From an uncultured Lachnospiraceae bacterium (GTDB lineage Bacteria > Bacillota > Clostridia > Lachnospirales > Lachnospiraceae), in NCBI GenBank assembly GCA_947630925.1, contig CANRJM010000008.1, positions 16,425 to 80,424 on the forward strand: a DNA stretch of 64,000 nt. Reading direction: 5' to 3'. This document shows positions 55,273 to 64,000 of the stretch, piece after piece. The stretch's first letter is position 1. Each line of letters starts with the position of its first letter. The translations under genes were made by a program, and so were the position numbers. Below the pieces are notes generated by a model. The model ran no database searches, was not told the origin of the DNA, and saw nothing but the letters and a program-made list of their open reading frames with translations.

Positions 55273-56586
55273 ATGGCAAAATATTCCAGACAGGATATTT
55301 TAAATTTGATAGAGGAAGAAGACATTGAATTTATCCGTCTGCAGTTTACGGATATTGCCGGCAATCTCAAGAATATGGCGGCAACAATCGATCAAATCGA
55401 TAAGATATTAGACGGTAAGTGTAAATTTGACTGTGCCGCAATCGATGGCTTCCGTGGAAAAGGATACGAAGAATTATTTCTTGTCCCGGATTTGGATACT
55501 TTTGTGATTTTTCCATGGCGTCCGCAAAATGGAAAGGTTGCCCGGTTTATCTGTGACGTGGTAAAGCCTGACGGTACTCCATTTTTGGGGGACAGTAGAT
55601 ATATATTAAAGAAAGCCATTGCTCAGGCAAAGGAAATGGGATATGATCTTGACGTTGCAATCAAGACAGAATTTTTCCTGTTTGATCTTGGGGAGAACGG
55701 AGAGCCGACCAATCATACCAGTGAGAAGGGCGGCTATTTTGATATAGGTCCGACGGACGGGGGAGAAAATACACGCCGCGACATGGTTTTGTATTTACAG
55801 GATATGGGGATCCAGGTGGAATCCTCTTATCATTCAGACGAAGCCGGACAGCATGTGTTAGATTTGGCGCATGTGAATGCGCTTACTATGGCGGATCATA
55901 TTCTGACAACACGTCTGGTTGTCCGTACTGTTGCAAAACGTCATGGGGTTCACGCTACTTTTATGCCAAAGCCAAGAGAAAATGTAAAGGGGTCGGGCGC
56001 ACATTATACCTTTTCCCTATGTGATCAAGAAGGGAAAAATATATTTATGGATCAGAAGGATCCCCGCGGCATTAGTAAGGAAGGATATTATTTTATGGCG
56101 GGGATTTTAAAGCATATTGCCAGTATGTCCCTGGTCAATAATCCCATCGTAAATTCCTATAAGCGTTTGATTCCGGGATATCTTGCGCCGATTTCGGTAG
56201 GCTGGTCTTTTACAAACTCCAGCCCTTTGATTCGTCTGACATCCATTGGAGGAGATGGAGCAAGAATCGTACTTCGCAGTCCGGATGGAGCGGCAAATCC
56301 GTATCTGGTCATTGCAGCATGCCTGTGCGCCGGTCTTGAGGGAATCCGTCAGAAGATGGAGCCGCCGGTCTGCATGGATGAGAAAGAAATGGATGGCGAC
56401 AATCATGAAAAACTTCCCAGAACACTTTATGAAGCGGTCTCTCTGTTTAAGAAGGATACGTTTCTCCATGAGGCGCTGGGAGAGCATATTTCAAAGCATT
56501 TGATTTCAGTCAAAGACAGAGAGTGGGATGAATATTGCAGTCAGGTAACGAACTGGGAATTAGGGCGTTATTTGGAAACCGTATAA
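55273..56586 (+). CDS. glnA: Glutamine synthetase, type I
   Basis: This 437-residue dodecameric enzyme makes glutamine from glutamate, ammonia and ATP. Beta-Grasp N-domain opens IEFIRLQFTDIAGNLKNM, metal/ATP residues are seen in KTEFFLFDLG and SSYHSDEAGQHVLDL, and the glutamate site in KGSGAHYTFSL. The adenylylation-type Tyr loop of enteric enzymes is absent, as in Firmicute feedback-controlled forms. ATG 55273 is preferred because ATG 55261 directly abuts the AAAGGA site. It stands between gltD and the ANTAR gene. Confidence 0.97.
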   Translation: MAKYSRQDILNLIEEEDIEFIRLQFTDIAGNLKNMAATIDQIDKILDGKCKFDCAAIDGFRGKGYEELFLVPDLDTFVIFPWRPQNGKVARFICDVVKPDGTPFLGDSRYILKKAIAQAKEMGYDLDVAIKTEFFLFDLGENGEPTNHTSEKGGYFDIGPTDGGENTRRDMVLYLQDMGIQVESSYHSDEAGQHVLDLAHVNALTMADHILTTRLVVRTVAKRHGVHATFMPKPRENVKGSGAHYTFSLCDQEGKNIFMDQKDPRGISKEGYYFMAGILKHIASMSLVNNPIVNSYKRLIPGYLAPISVGWSFTNSSPLIRLTSIGGDGARIVLRSPDGAANPYLVIAACLCAGLEGIRQKMEPPVCMDEKEMDGDNHEKLPRTLYEAVSLFKKDTFLHEALGEHISKHLISVKDREWDEYCSQVTNWELGRYLETV

Positions 56587-56623
56587 AAAACATCTGTACA
56601 AAAATGATAGGAGGTTTTGGGAT

Positions 56624-57184
56624 ATGGCGGATATCATTATAGCTTTTCCAAAACTGGATGATGCAAAGAATCTGAGAAAACTTCTTATTCGAAACGGTTA
56701 TGATGTTAATATGGTTTGCGATAGCGGTTCACAGGTAATGGAAGCGGTAAACCGCTTAGACGGCGGAATCCTGATCAGCGGCTATCGGTTTCATGATATG
56801 TACTATATGGAGCTTAACGATTATCTTCCAAAAGGGTTTCAGATGTTGTTGCTCGCTTCGCCGGCAAAGTTAGCAGAATGCGATATAAGGGATCTGGTAT
56901 CTTTGGCAATGCCCTTTAAGGTAAAGGATCTGTTGAATACGCTGGAAATGATGCTGGTGCAGTATGACCGTTGGAGGAAAAAGCAAAAAAGCAGGCCAAA
57001 AGTAAGATCAGAAAGTGACCGGAGAGTGATTCATGCGGCAAAAGCATTATTGATTGAGCGAAATCAGATGACAGAAGAGGAAGCACATCGTTATCTTCAA
57101 AAGTTAAGTATGGACAGTGCCACAAATATGGTGGAAACTGCAGAGATGATAGTAGAACTCAATGGAAAGGAATGGGAAATTTAA
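56624..57184 (+). CDS. ANTAR-domain antitermination regulator with degenerate receiver
   Basis: This 186-residue protein has a receiver-like N-domain (1-115) and a C-terminal ANTAR RNA-binding three-helix domain (about 130-178, AKALLIERNQMTEEEAHRYLQKLSM in parts). ANTAR proteins bind paired small hairpins with hexanucleotide loops and stop terminator formation. The phospho-acceptor Asp expected near residue 52 is missing (ILISGYRF), so control by classical phosphorylation is unlikely; the N-terminal LDD acidic pair remains. A similar glnA-linked ANTAR protein, called NitR, is described from clostridia. It lies 37 bp after glnA behind AGGAGG. The gltB leader is a probable target. Confidence 0.92.
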   Translation: MADIIIAFPKLDDAKNLRKLLIRNGYDVNMVCDSGSQVMEAVNRLDGGILISGYRFHDMYYMELNDYLPKGFQMLLLASPAKLAECDIRDLVSLAMPFKVKDLLNTLEMMLVQYDRWRKKQKSRPKVRSESDRRVIHAAKALLIERNQMTEEEAHRYLQKLSMDSATNMVETAEMIVELNGKEWEI

Positions 57185-57186
57185 TT

Positions 57187-58287
57187 ATGAAAGCGTTTCT
57201 TATATTAGAAGATGGAACTGTATTTCAGGGGGACAGCATTGGCGCGCAGAAAGAAGTTATCAGTGAGATCGTCTTTAATACATCGATGACCGGATATCTG
57301 GAAGTCCTTACCGATCCAAGTTATGCCGGACAGGCAGTAACCATGACATATCCTTTGATTGGAAATTATGGGGTTTGTTATGAAGACATGGAGTCCTGCA
57401 AGGGATGGCCGGATGCCTTTATCGTTAGAGAGCTTTCCCGCATGCCAAGTAATTTCCGTTCAGAAGATACGTTACAGCATTTTCTGGAAAAAAACGATAT
57501 TCCGGGGATTTCAGGGATTGATACCCGCGCGCTCACAAAACTTCTTCGGGAAAAGGGTACGATGAACGGGATGATTACAACAAACCGGAACGATTCGATA
57601 GAAGAGATATTGCCAAAGTTAAAGGAATACCGGGTAACCGGCGTTGTAGAAAAGGTAAGCTGCAAAACAATAGAAAACTATGCGCCGGGAGACATTCAGT
57701 CCAAGAAAGCGCCGGCAGATAAAAAGATAGCGGTTATTGATGTCGGCACGAAGAAAAATATTATCCGGTGTCTGTTAAACCGCGGCTGTGATGTTACGGT
57801 ATATCCTTGTACTTTTAAGGCGCAGGAAGTCATTGACGCTCATCCGGATGGCATTATGATCACAAATGGACCGGGAGACCCTGCGGAATGTACTCAGATC
57901 ATTGAGCAAATTAAGCTCCTTGCAGATTCCGGCATTCCTGTGTTTGCTATTTGTCTGGGGCATCAGTTAATGGCGCTGGCGCATCATGCAAAAACCTATA
58001 AAATGAAATATGGTCACAGAGGAGCCAATCATCCGGTGAAAGATTTAAAAACAGGAAAGGTTTATATTTCCTCACAGAATCATGGTTACGTTGTAGATAT
58101 TGATTCCATTGACCCAAATGTGGCAAAACCCTGGTTTATCAATGTAAATGATAAGACGGTAGAGGGATTGGAGTATATCGGAAAGCCTGTTAAGACGGTT
58201 CAGTTCCATCCGGAAGCTAATGCAGGCCCGAAAGACTCTGAACTGTTGTTTGAAGAGTTTATGAAGATGATAGGAGGAAAGAGATAA
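57187..58287 (+). CDS. carA: Carbamoyl phosphate synthase small subunit
   Basis: This 366-residue glutamine amidotransferase supplies ammonia to CarB. It has an N-terminal CPSase domain and a class I amidotransferase with catalytic Cys256 (AICLGHQ), His341 and Glu343 (FHPEA). The chosen ATG 57187 begins [10 protein letters not shown] two bases after the ANTAR stop; ATG 57172 would add five residues overlapping that gene. It links glutamine from GlnA to arginine and pyrimidine synthesis. Confidence 0.97.
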   Translation: MKAFLILEDGTVFQGDSIGAQKEVISEIVFNTSMTGYLEVLTDPSYAGQAVTMTYPLIGNYGVCYEDMESCKGWPDAFIVRELSRMPSNFRSEDTLQHFLEKNDIPGISGIDTRALTKLLREKGTMNGMITTNRNDSIEEILPKLKEYRVTGVVEKVSCKTIENYAPGDIQSKKAPADKKIAVIDVGTKKNIIRCLLNRGCDVTVYPCTFKAQEVIDAHPDGIMITNGPGDPAECTQIIEQIKLLADSGIPVFAICLGHQLMALAHHAKTYKMKYGHRGANHPVKDLKTGKVYISSQNHGYVVDIDSIDPNVAKPWFINVNDKTVEGLEYIGKPVKTVQFHPEANAGPKDSELLFEEFMKMIGGKR

Positions 58288-61200
58288 TGCCAAAATTGGA
58301 AGGAATCAAAAGAGTTTTAGTAATAGGCTCCGGTCCGATTATCATTGGGCAGGCGGCAGAGTTTGACTATGCCGGTACACAGGCATGCCGTTCCTTAAAA
58401 GAAGAAGGGATGGAAGTGATTCTGGTCAATTCCAACCCTGCTACCATTATGACGGATAAAGAAATTGCAGATAAAGTATATATTGAACCTCTGACAGTGG
58501 AAGTTCTGCAAAAAATCATTGAGAAGGAGAAGCCGGATAGCCTTCTTCCCAATATGGGCGGACAGGCTGGCTTAAATCTGGGCATGGAGCTGGCGGAATC
58601 CGGCTTTTTGGAGGAACATGGCGTCAAGCTACTGGGGACGACAGCGGAGACAATCCGTAATGCAGAGGGACGTCAGGAATTTAAGGATATGATGGAACGT
58701 ATTGGAGAACCATGCGCTGCTTCTGAATTAGTGGAAAATATTGAAGATGGCGTGGCGTTTGCAGAAAAAATCGGATATCCGGTTGTATTGCGCCCGGCCT
58801 ATACCTTAGGCGGTTCCGGCGGAGGTATTGCGCATAACCGCGAAGAGATAGAAGAAATCCTTGCAAACGGTCTGCGTCTTTCCCGTGTCGGACAGGTCTT
58901 AGTAGAACGCTGCATTGCAGGATGGAAGGAAATTGAGTATGAGGTAATGCGTGACAGCAATGGCACCTGCATTACGGTTTGTAATATGGAAAACTTAGAC
59001 CCGGTTGGCGTACATACCGGCGACAGTATTGTTGTTGCGCCATCGCAGACGCTTTCGGATAAAGAGTATCAGATGTTGCGTACTTCTGCGCTCCGGATCA
59101 TAGATGAACTGAAAATTACCGGCGGATGTAATGTACAGTTTGCGTTACACCCAACATCATTTGAATATATTGTTATAGAGGTCAATCCCCGTGTGAGCCG
59201 TTCTTCCGCACTGGCGTCCAAAGCAACGGGATATCCGATTGCAAAGGTATCAGCTAAGATTGCTTTGGGTTATACTTTGGATGAGATTCCAAATGCCGTT
59301 ACCGGAAAAACATACGCAAGTTTTGAACCGGCGTTAGATTATGTAGTCGTTAAGATACCAAGACTTCCATTTGATAAATTTATTAAGGCGAAGAGGACGC
59401 TGACTACGCAGATGAAGGCAACCGGAGAGGTTATGAGTATCTGTACCAATTTTGAAGGCGCATTGATGAAAGCGCTCCGTTCCCTGGAGCAGCATGTGGA
59501 CTGCCTGAATCGTGACGAATATATTGGCTGGACGGACGAAGAAGTGACAGAACAGCTTCATGTAATAGACGACCGCAGAATTTTTATCATTGCGGAAGCC
59601 ATCCGCAGAGGCATTGCCTATAATGTGATTCATGAGATTACTATGATTGATATCTGGTTTATTGATAAAATATCCATTCTGGTTGAGATGGAGCAGAAGC
59701 TGCAAGCGGCAGATGAGCTGACGCCGGAACTGTTAAGGGAGGCAAAACGTTTAGAATTTCCGGATGCTGTCATTGCTGGCTTTGTGGGGAAAGAGGAAAA
59801 GGATATCCGTGATATGCGGTATCAGCTTGGCATTACGGCTGCATTTAAGATGGTCGATACCTGTGCGGCGGAATTTGCATCGGAGACGCCATATTATTAC
59901 AGTTGTTTTGATGGGAGCAATGAGGTCGCTGGCAATACGGGCAAGAAGAAAATTATGGTACTTGGTTCCGGCCCGATCCGCATCGGTCAGGGAATTGAAT
60001 TTGATTACTGTTCTGTACACAGCGTATGGGCCCTGTCGCAGGAAGGTTATGAAACAATCATTGTTAATAATAATCCCGAGACAGTCAGCACAGACTTTGA
60101 TATTGCAGACAAGTTATATTTTGAGCCGTTGACGCCGGAAGATGTAGAAAATATTGTCCGCCTGGAAAATCCGGACGGAGCAGTTGTGCAGTTTGGAGGG
60201 CAGACGGCAATTAAGCTTACAGAGGCGCTTTTGAAGATGGGAGTTCCGATCCTTGGAACAAGCGCTGAAAACGTAGATGCTGCTGAAGATAGAGAACTGT
60301 TTGATGAAATTTTGGAGAAATGCGGCATTCCAAGACCTTCCGGCCAGACGGTATTTACGACCGAAGAAGCGCTGCGGGCAGCGAATGAATTGGGATATCC
60401 GGTTTTAGTCCGGCCGTCTTATGTATTGGGCGGACAGGGCATGCAGATTGCTGTTTCTGATACAGATATTACAGAATATATGGCGGTAATTAACCGCTAT
60501 CACCAAGAGCATCCGATCCTGGTAGATAAATATTTGATGGGAAAAGAGGTCGAGATAGACGCAGTCTGTGACGGAGAGGACATTTTAATCCCGGGAATTA
60601 TGGAGCATGTGGAACGTGCGGGCATTCACTCCGGAGACAGCATTTCCGTTTATCCGGCGCAGAGTATTTCGGAACAGATTCAGAAGATCATTGTGGACTA
60701 TACAAAGAAATTAGCGCAGTCCCTGCATGTAATCGGTCTGATCAATATACAATTTATTGTATATGAGGAGAAAGTGTATGTAATTGAGGTCAATCCGCGT
60801 TCCAGCCGTACGGTTCCATATATCAGCAAGGTTACGGGAATCCCGATTGTCGATTTGGCGTCTAAGGTCATTCTGGGCGCAAAGATCAAAGAATTGGGAT
60901 ATCAGCCGGGACTTGCTCAAAAATCAGATTATCTGGCAATCAAGATGCCGGTATTTTCCTTTGAAAAACTTCGGGGGGCAGAAATCAGCTTAGGGCCGGA
61001 GATGAAATCCACCGGAGAATGTCTTGGGATTGCAAAGTCATTTGATGAGGCATTGTATAAGGCGTTTCTGGGAGCAGGCGTCAATCTGCCAAAACATAAA
61101 AAGATGATTTTTACCATTAAGGATGAAGATAAAGAAGAAGCGGTTGATATTGCAAGAAGGTTTAAGAAAATCGGATATGATATTTTTGCAACCAGAGGTA

Positions 61201-61511
61201 CGGCAAGAGTGCTAAATAAAAATGGAGTATTAGCGATTCCGGTCAACCGGATCAATGAAGAGGCGCCGACTTTGATGGATTTACTGTTAGACCATCAGAT
61301 TGATTTAGTCGTAGATACACCAACCTATGGAGACAAACTTCGGGATGGTTTTATGATTCGGCGTACGGCGATTGAAACGGGAGTAAACTGCCTGACTTCT
61401 TTGGATACGGCAGATGCACTATTAAAAAGTCTGGAAAATTCTGCAGCGGAAGAGTTATCCGTTGTAGATATTGCAACCATTTCCAATGGACAAATATCAG
61501 AGGATTGTTAA
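58287..61511 (+). CDS. carB: Carbamoyl phosphate synthase large subunit
   Basis: This 1074-residue enzyme contains two homologous ATP-grasp halves: one makes carboxyphosphate, the other phosphorylates carbamate. Repeats [21 protein letters not shown] (about 9-29) and [20 protein letters not shown] (about 554-573) show the internal duplication, and a C-terminal MGS-like allosteric domain begins near 935. Its ATG shares one base with the carA stop (TAATG), coupling translation. Full length and intact. Confidence 0.98.
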   Translation: MPKLEGIKRVLVIGSGPIIIGQAAEFDYAGTQACRSLKEEGMEVILVNSNPATIMTDKEIADKVYIEPLTVEVLQKIIEKEKPDSLLPNMGGQAGLNLGMELAESGFLEEHGVKLLGTTAETIRNAEGRQEFKDMMERIGEPCAASELVENIEDGVAFAEKIGYPVVLRPAYTLGGSGGGIAHNREEIEEILANGLRLSRVGQVLVERCIAGWKEIEYEVMRDSNGTCITVCNMENLDPVGVHTGDSIVVAPSQTLSDKEYQMLRTSALRIIDELKITGGCNVQFALHPTSFEYIVIEVNPRVSRSSALASKATGYPIAKVSAKIALGYTLDEIPNAVTGKTYASFEPALDYVVVKIPRLPFDKFIKAKRTLTTQMKATGEVMSICTNFEGALMKALRSLEQHVDCLNRDEYIGWTDEEVTEQLHVIDDRRIFIIAEAIRRGIAYNVIHEITMIDIWFIDKISILVEMEQKLQAADELTPELLREAKRLEFPDAVIAGFVGKEEKDIRDMRYQLGITAAFKMVDTCAAEFASETPYYYSCFDGSNEVAGNTGKKKIMVLGSGPIRIGQGIEFDYCSVHSVWALSQEGYETIIVNNNPETVSTDFDIADKLYFEPLTPEDVENIVRLENPDGAVVQFGGQTAIKLTEALLKMGVPILGTSAENVDAAEDRELFDEILEKCGIPRPSGQTVFTTEEALRAANELGYPVLVRPSYVLGGQGMQIAVSDTDITEYMAVINRYHQEHPILVDKYLMGKEVEIDAVCDGEDILIPGIMEHVERAGIHSGDSISVYPAQSISEQIQKIIVDYTKKLAQSLHVIGLINIQFIVYEEKVYVIEVNPRSSRTVPYISKVTGIPIVDLASKVILGAKIKELGYQPGLAQKSDYLAIKMPVFSFEKLRGAEISLGPEMKSTGECLGIAKSFDEALYKAFLGAGVNLPKHKKMIFTIKDEDKEEAVDIARRFKKIGYDIFATRGTARVLNKNGVLAIPVNRINEEAPTLMDLLLDHQIDLVVDTPTYGDKLRDGFMIRRTAIETGVNCLTSLDTADALLKSLENSAAEELSVVDIATISNGQISEDC

Positions 61512-61552
61512 AAAAGTGAGTACCATAAAAAAGTAGAAAGGAACCCAAAAAT

Positions 61553-62167
61553 ATGAAAAAAATTTTAAGCATGTTACTGATTGTTACGATGGCAGTTGCT
61601 TCTTTTGCCGGCTGTGGAAATACGTCTGGTAATGGAAATACGTCCGGTAATGGAAATACGTCCAGTAATGGAAAACATCATATTACCATTGAGGTAAAAG
61701 ATTACGGTACCATTTCCGCTGAATTAGATGCAGATACGGCGCCAATTACCGTTGCCAATTTTATAAAGCTGGCGAAAAAAGGTTTTTATGACGGCTTGAC
61801 ATTCCACAGGGTCATTGACGGTTTTATGATTCAGGGCGGCGATCCGGAAGGCACAGGAACCGGTGGCTCGGATGAGACAATCAAAGGCGAATTTAATGAA
61901 AATGGCGTTAAGAACGATATTTCCCATGTGCGGGGAACTCTGTCCATGGCGCGTACCTCAAATGACAACGACAGCGCCAGTTCACAGTTCTTTATTGTAC
62001 AGGCGGACAGCACCTATCTGGATGGTCAATATGCAGGATTTGGAACCGTAACAGACGGTATGGACATTGTCGATCAGATTTGTAAGAATACGCCGGTCGT
62101 TGATACAAACGGTACCGTAGAAGCAGAAAATCAGCCGGTCATTACGTCTATTAAAGTTGTGGATTAA
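61553..62167 (+). CDS. Cyclophilin-type peptidyl-prolyl isomerase lipoprotein
   Basis: This 204-residue exported protein has a lipoprotein signal ending SFAGC (Cys21) and a short linker of three NTSGNG-type repeats. A full cyclophilin domain follows with FHRVIDGFMIQGGDPEGTGTGG and SMARTSNDNDSASSQFFI, including the catalytic Arg of the FHRVI motif. It catalyses proline isomerisation in proteins outside the membrane. It follows carB by 41 bp with no promoter seen, so may be read-through. The next gene has its own promoter. Confidence 0.95.
   Translation: MKKILSMLLIVTMAVASFAGCGNTSGNGNTSGNGNTSSNGKHHITIEVKDYGTISAELDADTAPITVANFIKLAKKGFYDGLTFHRVIDGFMIQGGDPEGTGTGGSDETIKGEFNENGVKNDISHVRGTLSMARTSNDNDSASSQFFIVQADSTYLDGQYAGFGTVTDGMDIVDQICKNTPVVDTNGTVEAENQPVITSIKVVD
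61619..61672 (+). repeat. Three 18-bp tandem repeats in the lipoprotein linker
   Basis: Three 18-bp units encode NTSGNG, NTSGNG and NTSSNG directly after the lipid-anchor Cys, with two differing bases among copies. Such repeats tend to expand or contract. Confidence 0.92.
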
Positions 62168-62184
62168 ACGTTGCTTTTTGAATT

Positions 62185-62213
62185 TTGCAATAAACTGTCA
62201 TACAGAGTATAAT
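62185..62213 (+). promoter_or_regulatory. Promoter of the leucine-rich-repeat gene
   Basis: TTGCAA, a 17-bp spacer and TATAAT. A CAGGT/ACCTG stem lies in the leader at 62231-62250. Confidence 0.85.
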
Positions 62214-62285
62214 ATGCTTTTTTCAGGCAGCAGGTAAAATAAAAGACCTGTATAAAAATGCAATGTGGTTGAAATGGAGGAAAAA

Positions 62286-63899
62286 ATGAGAGTGATACAG
62301 GTATGGAAACAGAGAACGGCATTTCTTTTATCATTCGCCCTGCTGGGCAGCATCGTATCCATCGCTGCGCCGTCCACTGCCGAGGCGGCAAAGAAGGTAA
62401 CCCTGACGCCGAAGAAGGTCAGTGTGACAGTGGGAAAGACTGCGAAACTGAAACTTAAAAATAACAAGAAGAAGGTAACATGGAAGATTGTCTCCGGCAA
62501 GAAATGTATTACCCTCAAGTCGAAGAAAAAGACCGGCGTGACCGTTAAGGGAAAGAAGGCGGGCAAGGCAAAGGTACAGGCGAAGATTGGAAAAAAGAAG
62601 TATACCTGTACCGTGACAGTCAAGGCACAGAAGAGCAGCCAAAATCAGAAGAGTAATCAAAAGAACAATGGCAATAACAATAGCGGTAACAATAATGTAA
62701 CGGCGACCAGCAGACCGACAGCTGCACCGACGCCGGGGAGCGGCGTAAAGCCGATGGAGACTGCAAAGCCGGAAGATATTATTACCGTGGAGTATGATGG
62801 CACGAATGCGGCTGAACTTCAAGCAGAGATGGATGGATATGTGCATTGGAATGATGATGATTGGGAGCAGACTGTAATAGATAAATATTTTCATGTTGTT
62901 GTGAAAGATGGTGTGGAGAACATTGAAGATAGCGCATTTGGTTACTGCTATAATTTATATAGTATTAAAATCCCTGACAGCGTGACGATCATTGGAGAGC
63001 TTGCATTTTCTGACTGCAGCGGTCTTAAGAGTATCGACATTCCAAGCAGCGTGACGAGCATTGGAGAGTTTGCATTTTCTGGCTGCAGCGGCCTTAAGAG
63101 TATCGAGATCCCGAGCAGCGTGACGAGCATCGGGGTGTCTACATTTTTGGGCTGCAGCAGCCTTAAGAGTATCGAGATCCCGAGTAGCGTGACGAGCATC
63201 GGGAGAGAGGCATTTTCTGGTTGCAGCAGTCTTGAGAGTATTGACATCCCAAATAGTGTGATGAGCATCGGGTATTGTGCATTTTCTGGTTGCAGCAGCC
63301 TGACAAGTATCCGTGTAGCGTCAGATAATCAAACGTATGACAGCCGGGAAGATTGCAATGCAATCATTGAGAAAAAAAGTAATACATTGATTGCAGGATG
63401 CAGTAATACTAAAATCCCGAGCAGCGTGACGAGCATCGGGGATGATGCATTTAGTGGTTGCAGCAGCCTTGAGAGTATTGAAATCCCGGGCAGTGTGACG
63501 AGCATTGGGCATAGTGCATTTTCTGGCTGCAGCAGCCTTGAGAGTATTGAGCTACCGAGTAGCGTGCCGTACATCGGGCTGTCTACATTTTCTGGCTGCA
63601 GCAGCCTTGAGAGTATTGAGCTACCGAGTAGCGTGCCGTACATCGGGATTTCTACATTTTCTGGCTGCAGCAGCCTTAAGAGTATCGAGATCCCAAGCAG
63701 CGTGACGTACATCGATGAGCTTGCATTTTGGGGTTGCAGCAGTCTTAAGAGTATAGAAATCCCGAACAGCGTGACGTACATCGATGAGCTTGCATTTTCG
63801 GGTTGCAGCAGCCTGACTAGCATTCAGTGGAATGGCAAGACATATGACAATGTGGATGCATTTTTGGAAGATTTTTTCAAGATGTATGGACAAGGATGA
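62286..63899 (+). CDS. BspA-like leucine-rich-repeat surface protein
   Basis: This 537-residue exported protein has a signal peptide (1-34, ending AEA). A bacterial Ig-like, Lys-rich domain follows (about 35-115, VTLTPKKVSVTVGKTAKLKLK) with a Ser/Asn/Pro linker (116-160). The body is an array of 11 LRR_5 repeats of about 23 residues, pattern SLxSIxIPSSVTSIGxxAFSGC (TpLRR/BspA type). The array is split by a non-LRR insertion near 340-375 and ends with a short C-terminal cap. No sortase motif is visible. BspA-type proteins bind host proteins or polysaccharides. ATG 62286 follows GGAGG. The array may be complete, as the stop lies 101 bp before the window end. Confidence 0.9.
   Translation: MRVIQVWKQRTAFLLSFALLGSIVSIAAPSTAEAAKKVTLTPKKVSVTVGKTAKLKLKNNKKKVTWKIVSGKKCITLKSKKKTGVTVKGKKAGKAKVQAKIGKKKYTCTVTVKAQKSSQNQKSNQKNNGNNNSGNNNVTATSRPTAAPTPGSGVKPMETAKPEDIITVEYDGTNAAELQAEMDGYVHWNDDDWEQTVIDKYFHVVVKDGVENIEDSAFGYCYNLYSIKIPDSVTIIGELAFSDCSGLKSIDIPSSVTSIGEFAFSGCSGLKSIEIPSSVTSIGVSTFLGCSSLKSIEIPSSVTSIGREAFSGCSSLESIDIPNSVMSIGYCAFSGCSSLTSIRVASDNQTYDSREDCNAIIEKKSNTLIAGCSNTKIPSSVTSIGDDAFSGCSSLESIEIPGSVTSIGHSAFSGCSSLESIELPSSVPYIGLSTFSGCSSLESIELPSSVPYIGISTFSGCSSLKSIEIPSSVTYIDELAFWGCSSLKSIEIPNSVTYIDELAFSGCSSLTSIQWNGKTYDNVDAFLEDFFKMYGQG
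63541..63678 (+). repeat. Near-identical 69-bp LRR units
   Basis: The unit at 63541-63609 and its copy at 63610-63678 are nearly the same except in a few bases, coding LPSSVPYIG-L/I-STFSGCSSL. They are the freshest of the 11 units of 69 bp and suggest recent unequal crossing-over. Confidence 0.9.
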
Positions 63900-64000
63900 A
63901 GATGAATAAAGCGAGGAATCCGCTATCATGAAAATAGAAAAGGGTGTTGCCGACAAGCGGTTAGCCCAGAAACGAGTTTACAAAGTTAAACCTTAGAAAC
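63900..64000 (+). other. Trailing sequence
   Basis: No terminator or gene is evident. Two short frames (63902 and 63928, 9 and 22 codons) have no ribosome site of note and are left unassigned. Confidence 0.4.

Noticed and set aside
62948..63823. Minus-strand frames with repeated sequence
   Set aside because: They are antisense shadows of the 69-bp LRR repeats.
1..64000. tRNA genes, CRISPR array, prophage or insertion sequence
   Set aside because: No cloverleaf, spaced direct repeats, transposase or phage genes were seen in the gaps or on either strand.

Overview
The window reads as a chromosomal stretch of a low-to-moderate GC, spore-forming Firmicute, most likely a Lachnospiraceae-type gut Clostridium. 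This is inferred from spoIVA, SpoIIIE/FtsK, a TepA-like ClpP homologue, a DUF4321 protein, a LexA/NlpC/LCP repertoire, a biotin-dependent Na+-translocating decarboxylase, formate-THF ligase and pyrBI with a regulatory chain. Sigma-A promoters with 17-bp spacers and strong intrinsic terminators are frequent. No tRNA, rRNA, CRISPR array, insertion sequence, phage gene or toxin locus was seen, so this is core genome rather than an island.

Layout. 1-3.7 kb: Na+-pump decarboxylase (gamma-like lipoprotein cut by the window edge, biotin carrier, beta, alpha). 3.9-7.8 kb: SRP/ribosome-maturation cluster ylxM-ffh-rpsP-khpA-rimM-trmD; the rplS often found at its end is replaced by apbE, followed by DUF2752 and DUF4190 membrane proteins. 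10-19.7 kb: spoIVA, an NlpC/P60 hydrolase behind a riboswitch-like leader, a membrane MutS-like ATPase, an anchored unknown, two flavoproteins, DUF896 and 5-formyl-THF cyclo-ligase. 19.8-33.9 kb: rpsO, a nitronate monooxygenase/FabK-like flavoprotein with an operator-like site, pnp, an HD-GYP sensor, a Gx transporter, TepA-like protease, uppP, ftsK/spoIIIE and a pair of ATP-grasp ligases. 34-39.6 kb: fhs, pyrBI (minus strand) and a divergent aconitase-family hydratase. 39.7-44 kb: DUF4321, two tandem LCP proteins and a D,D-carboxypeptidase. 44.2-48.7 kb: yhbY-nadD-yqeK-rsfS, lexA, an HD hydrolase and holA. 49-61.5 kb: nitrogen module gltB-gltD-glnA-ANTAR regulator-carA-carB. 61.5 kb to the end: a cyclophilin lipoprotein and a BspA-like leucine-rich-repeat surface protein.

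How it fits together. The 49-61.5 kb block links ammonium assimilation (GS-GOGAT) to carbamoyl phosphate synthesis, with pyrBI elsewhere in the window using that product. An ANTAR antiterminator lies inside the block, and the gltB leader carries a terminator whose 5' arm is shared with a small hairpin having an A1/G4 hexaloop, the signature of ANTAR RNA targets. I regard this as the most informative regulatory observation here. Others are a LexA box at a promoter that overlaps a terminator, a riboswitch-like switch before the NlpC/P60 gene, three alternating 8-bp operator half-sites on the flavoprotein promoter, a long hairpin before pnp, and a 42-bp duplication crossing the stop codon of the second LCP gene. 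I found no clearly undescribed multi-gene system; the paired ATP-grasp ligases are the best candidate for unknown chemistry.
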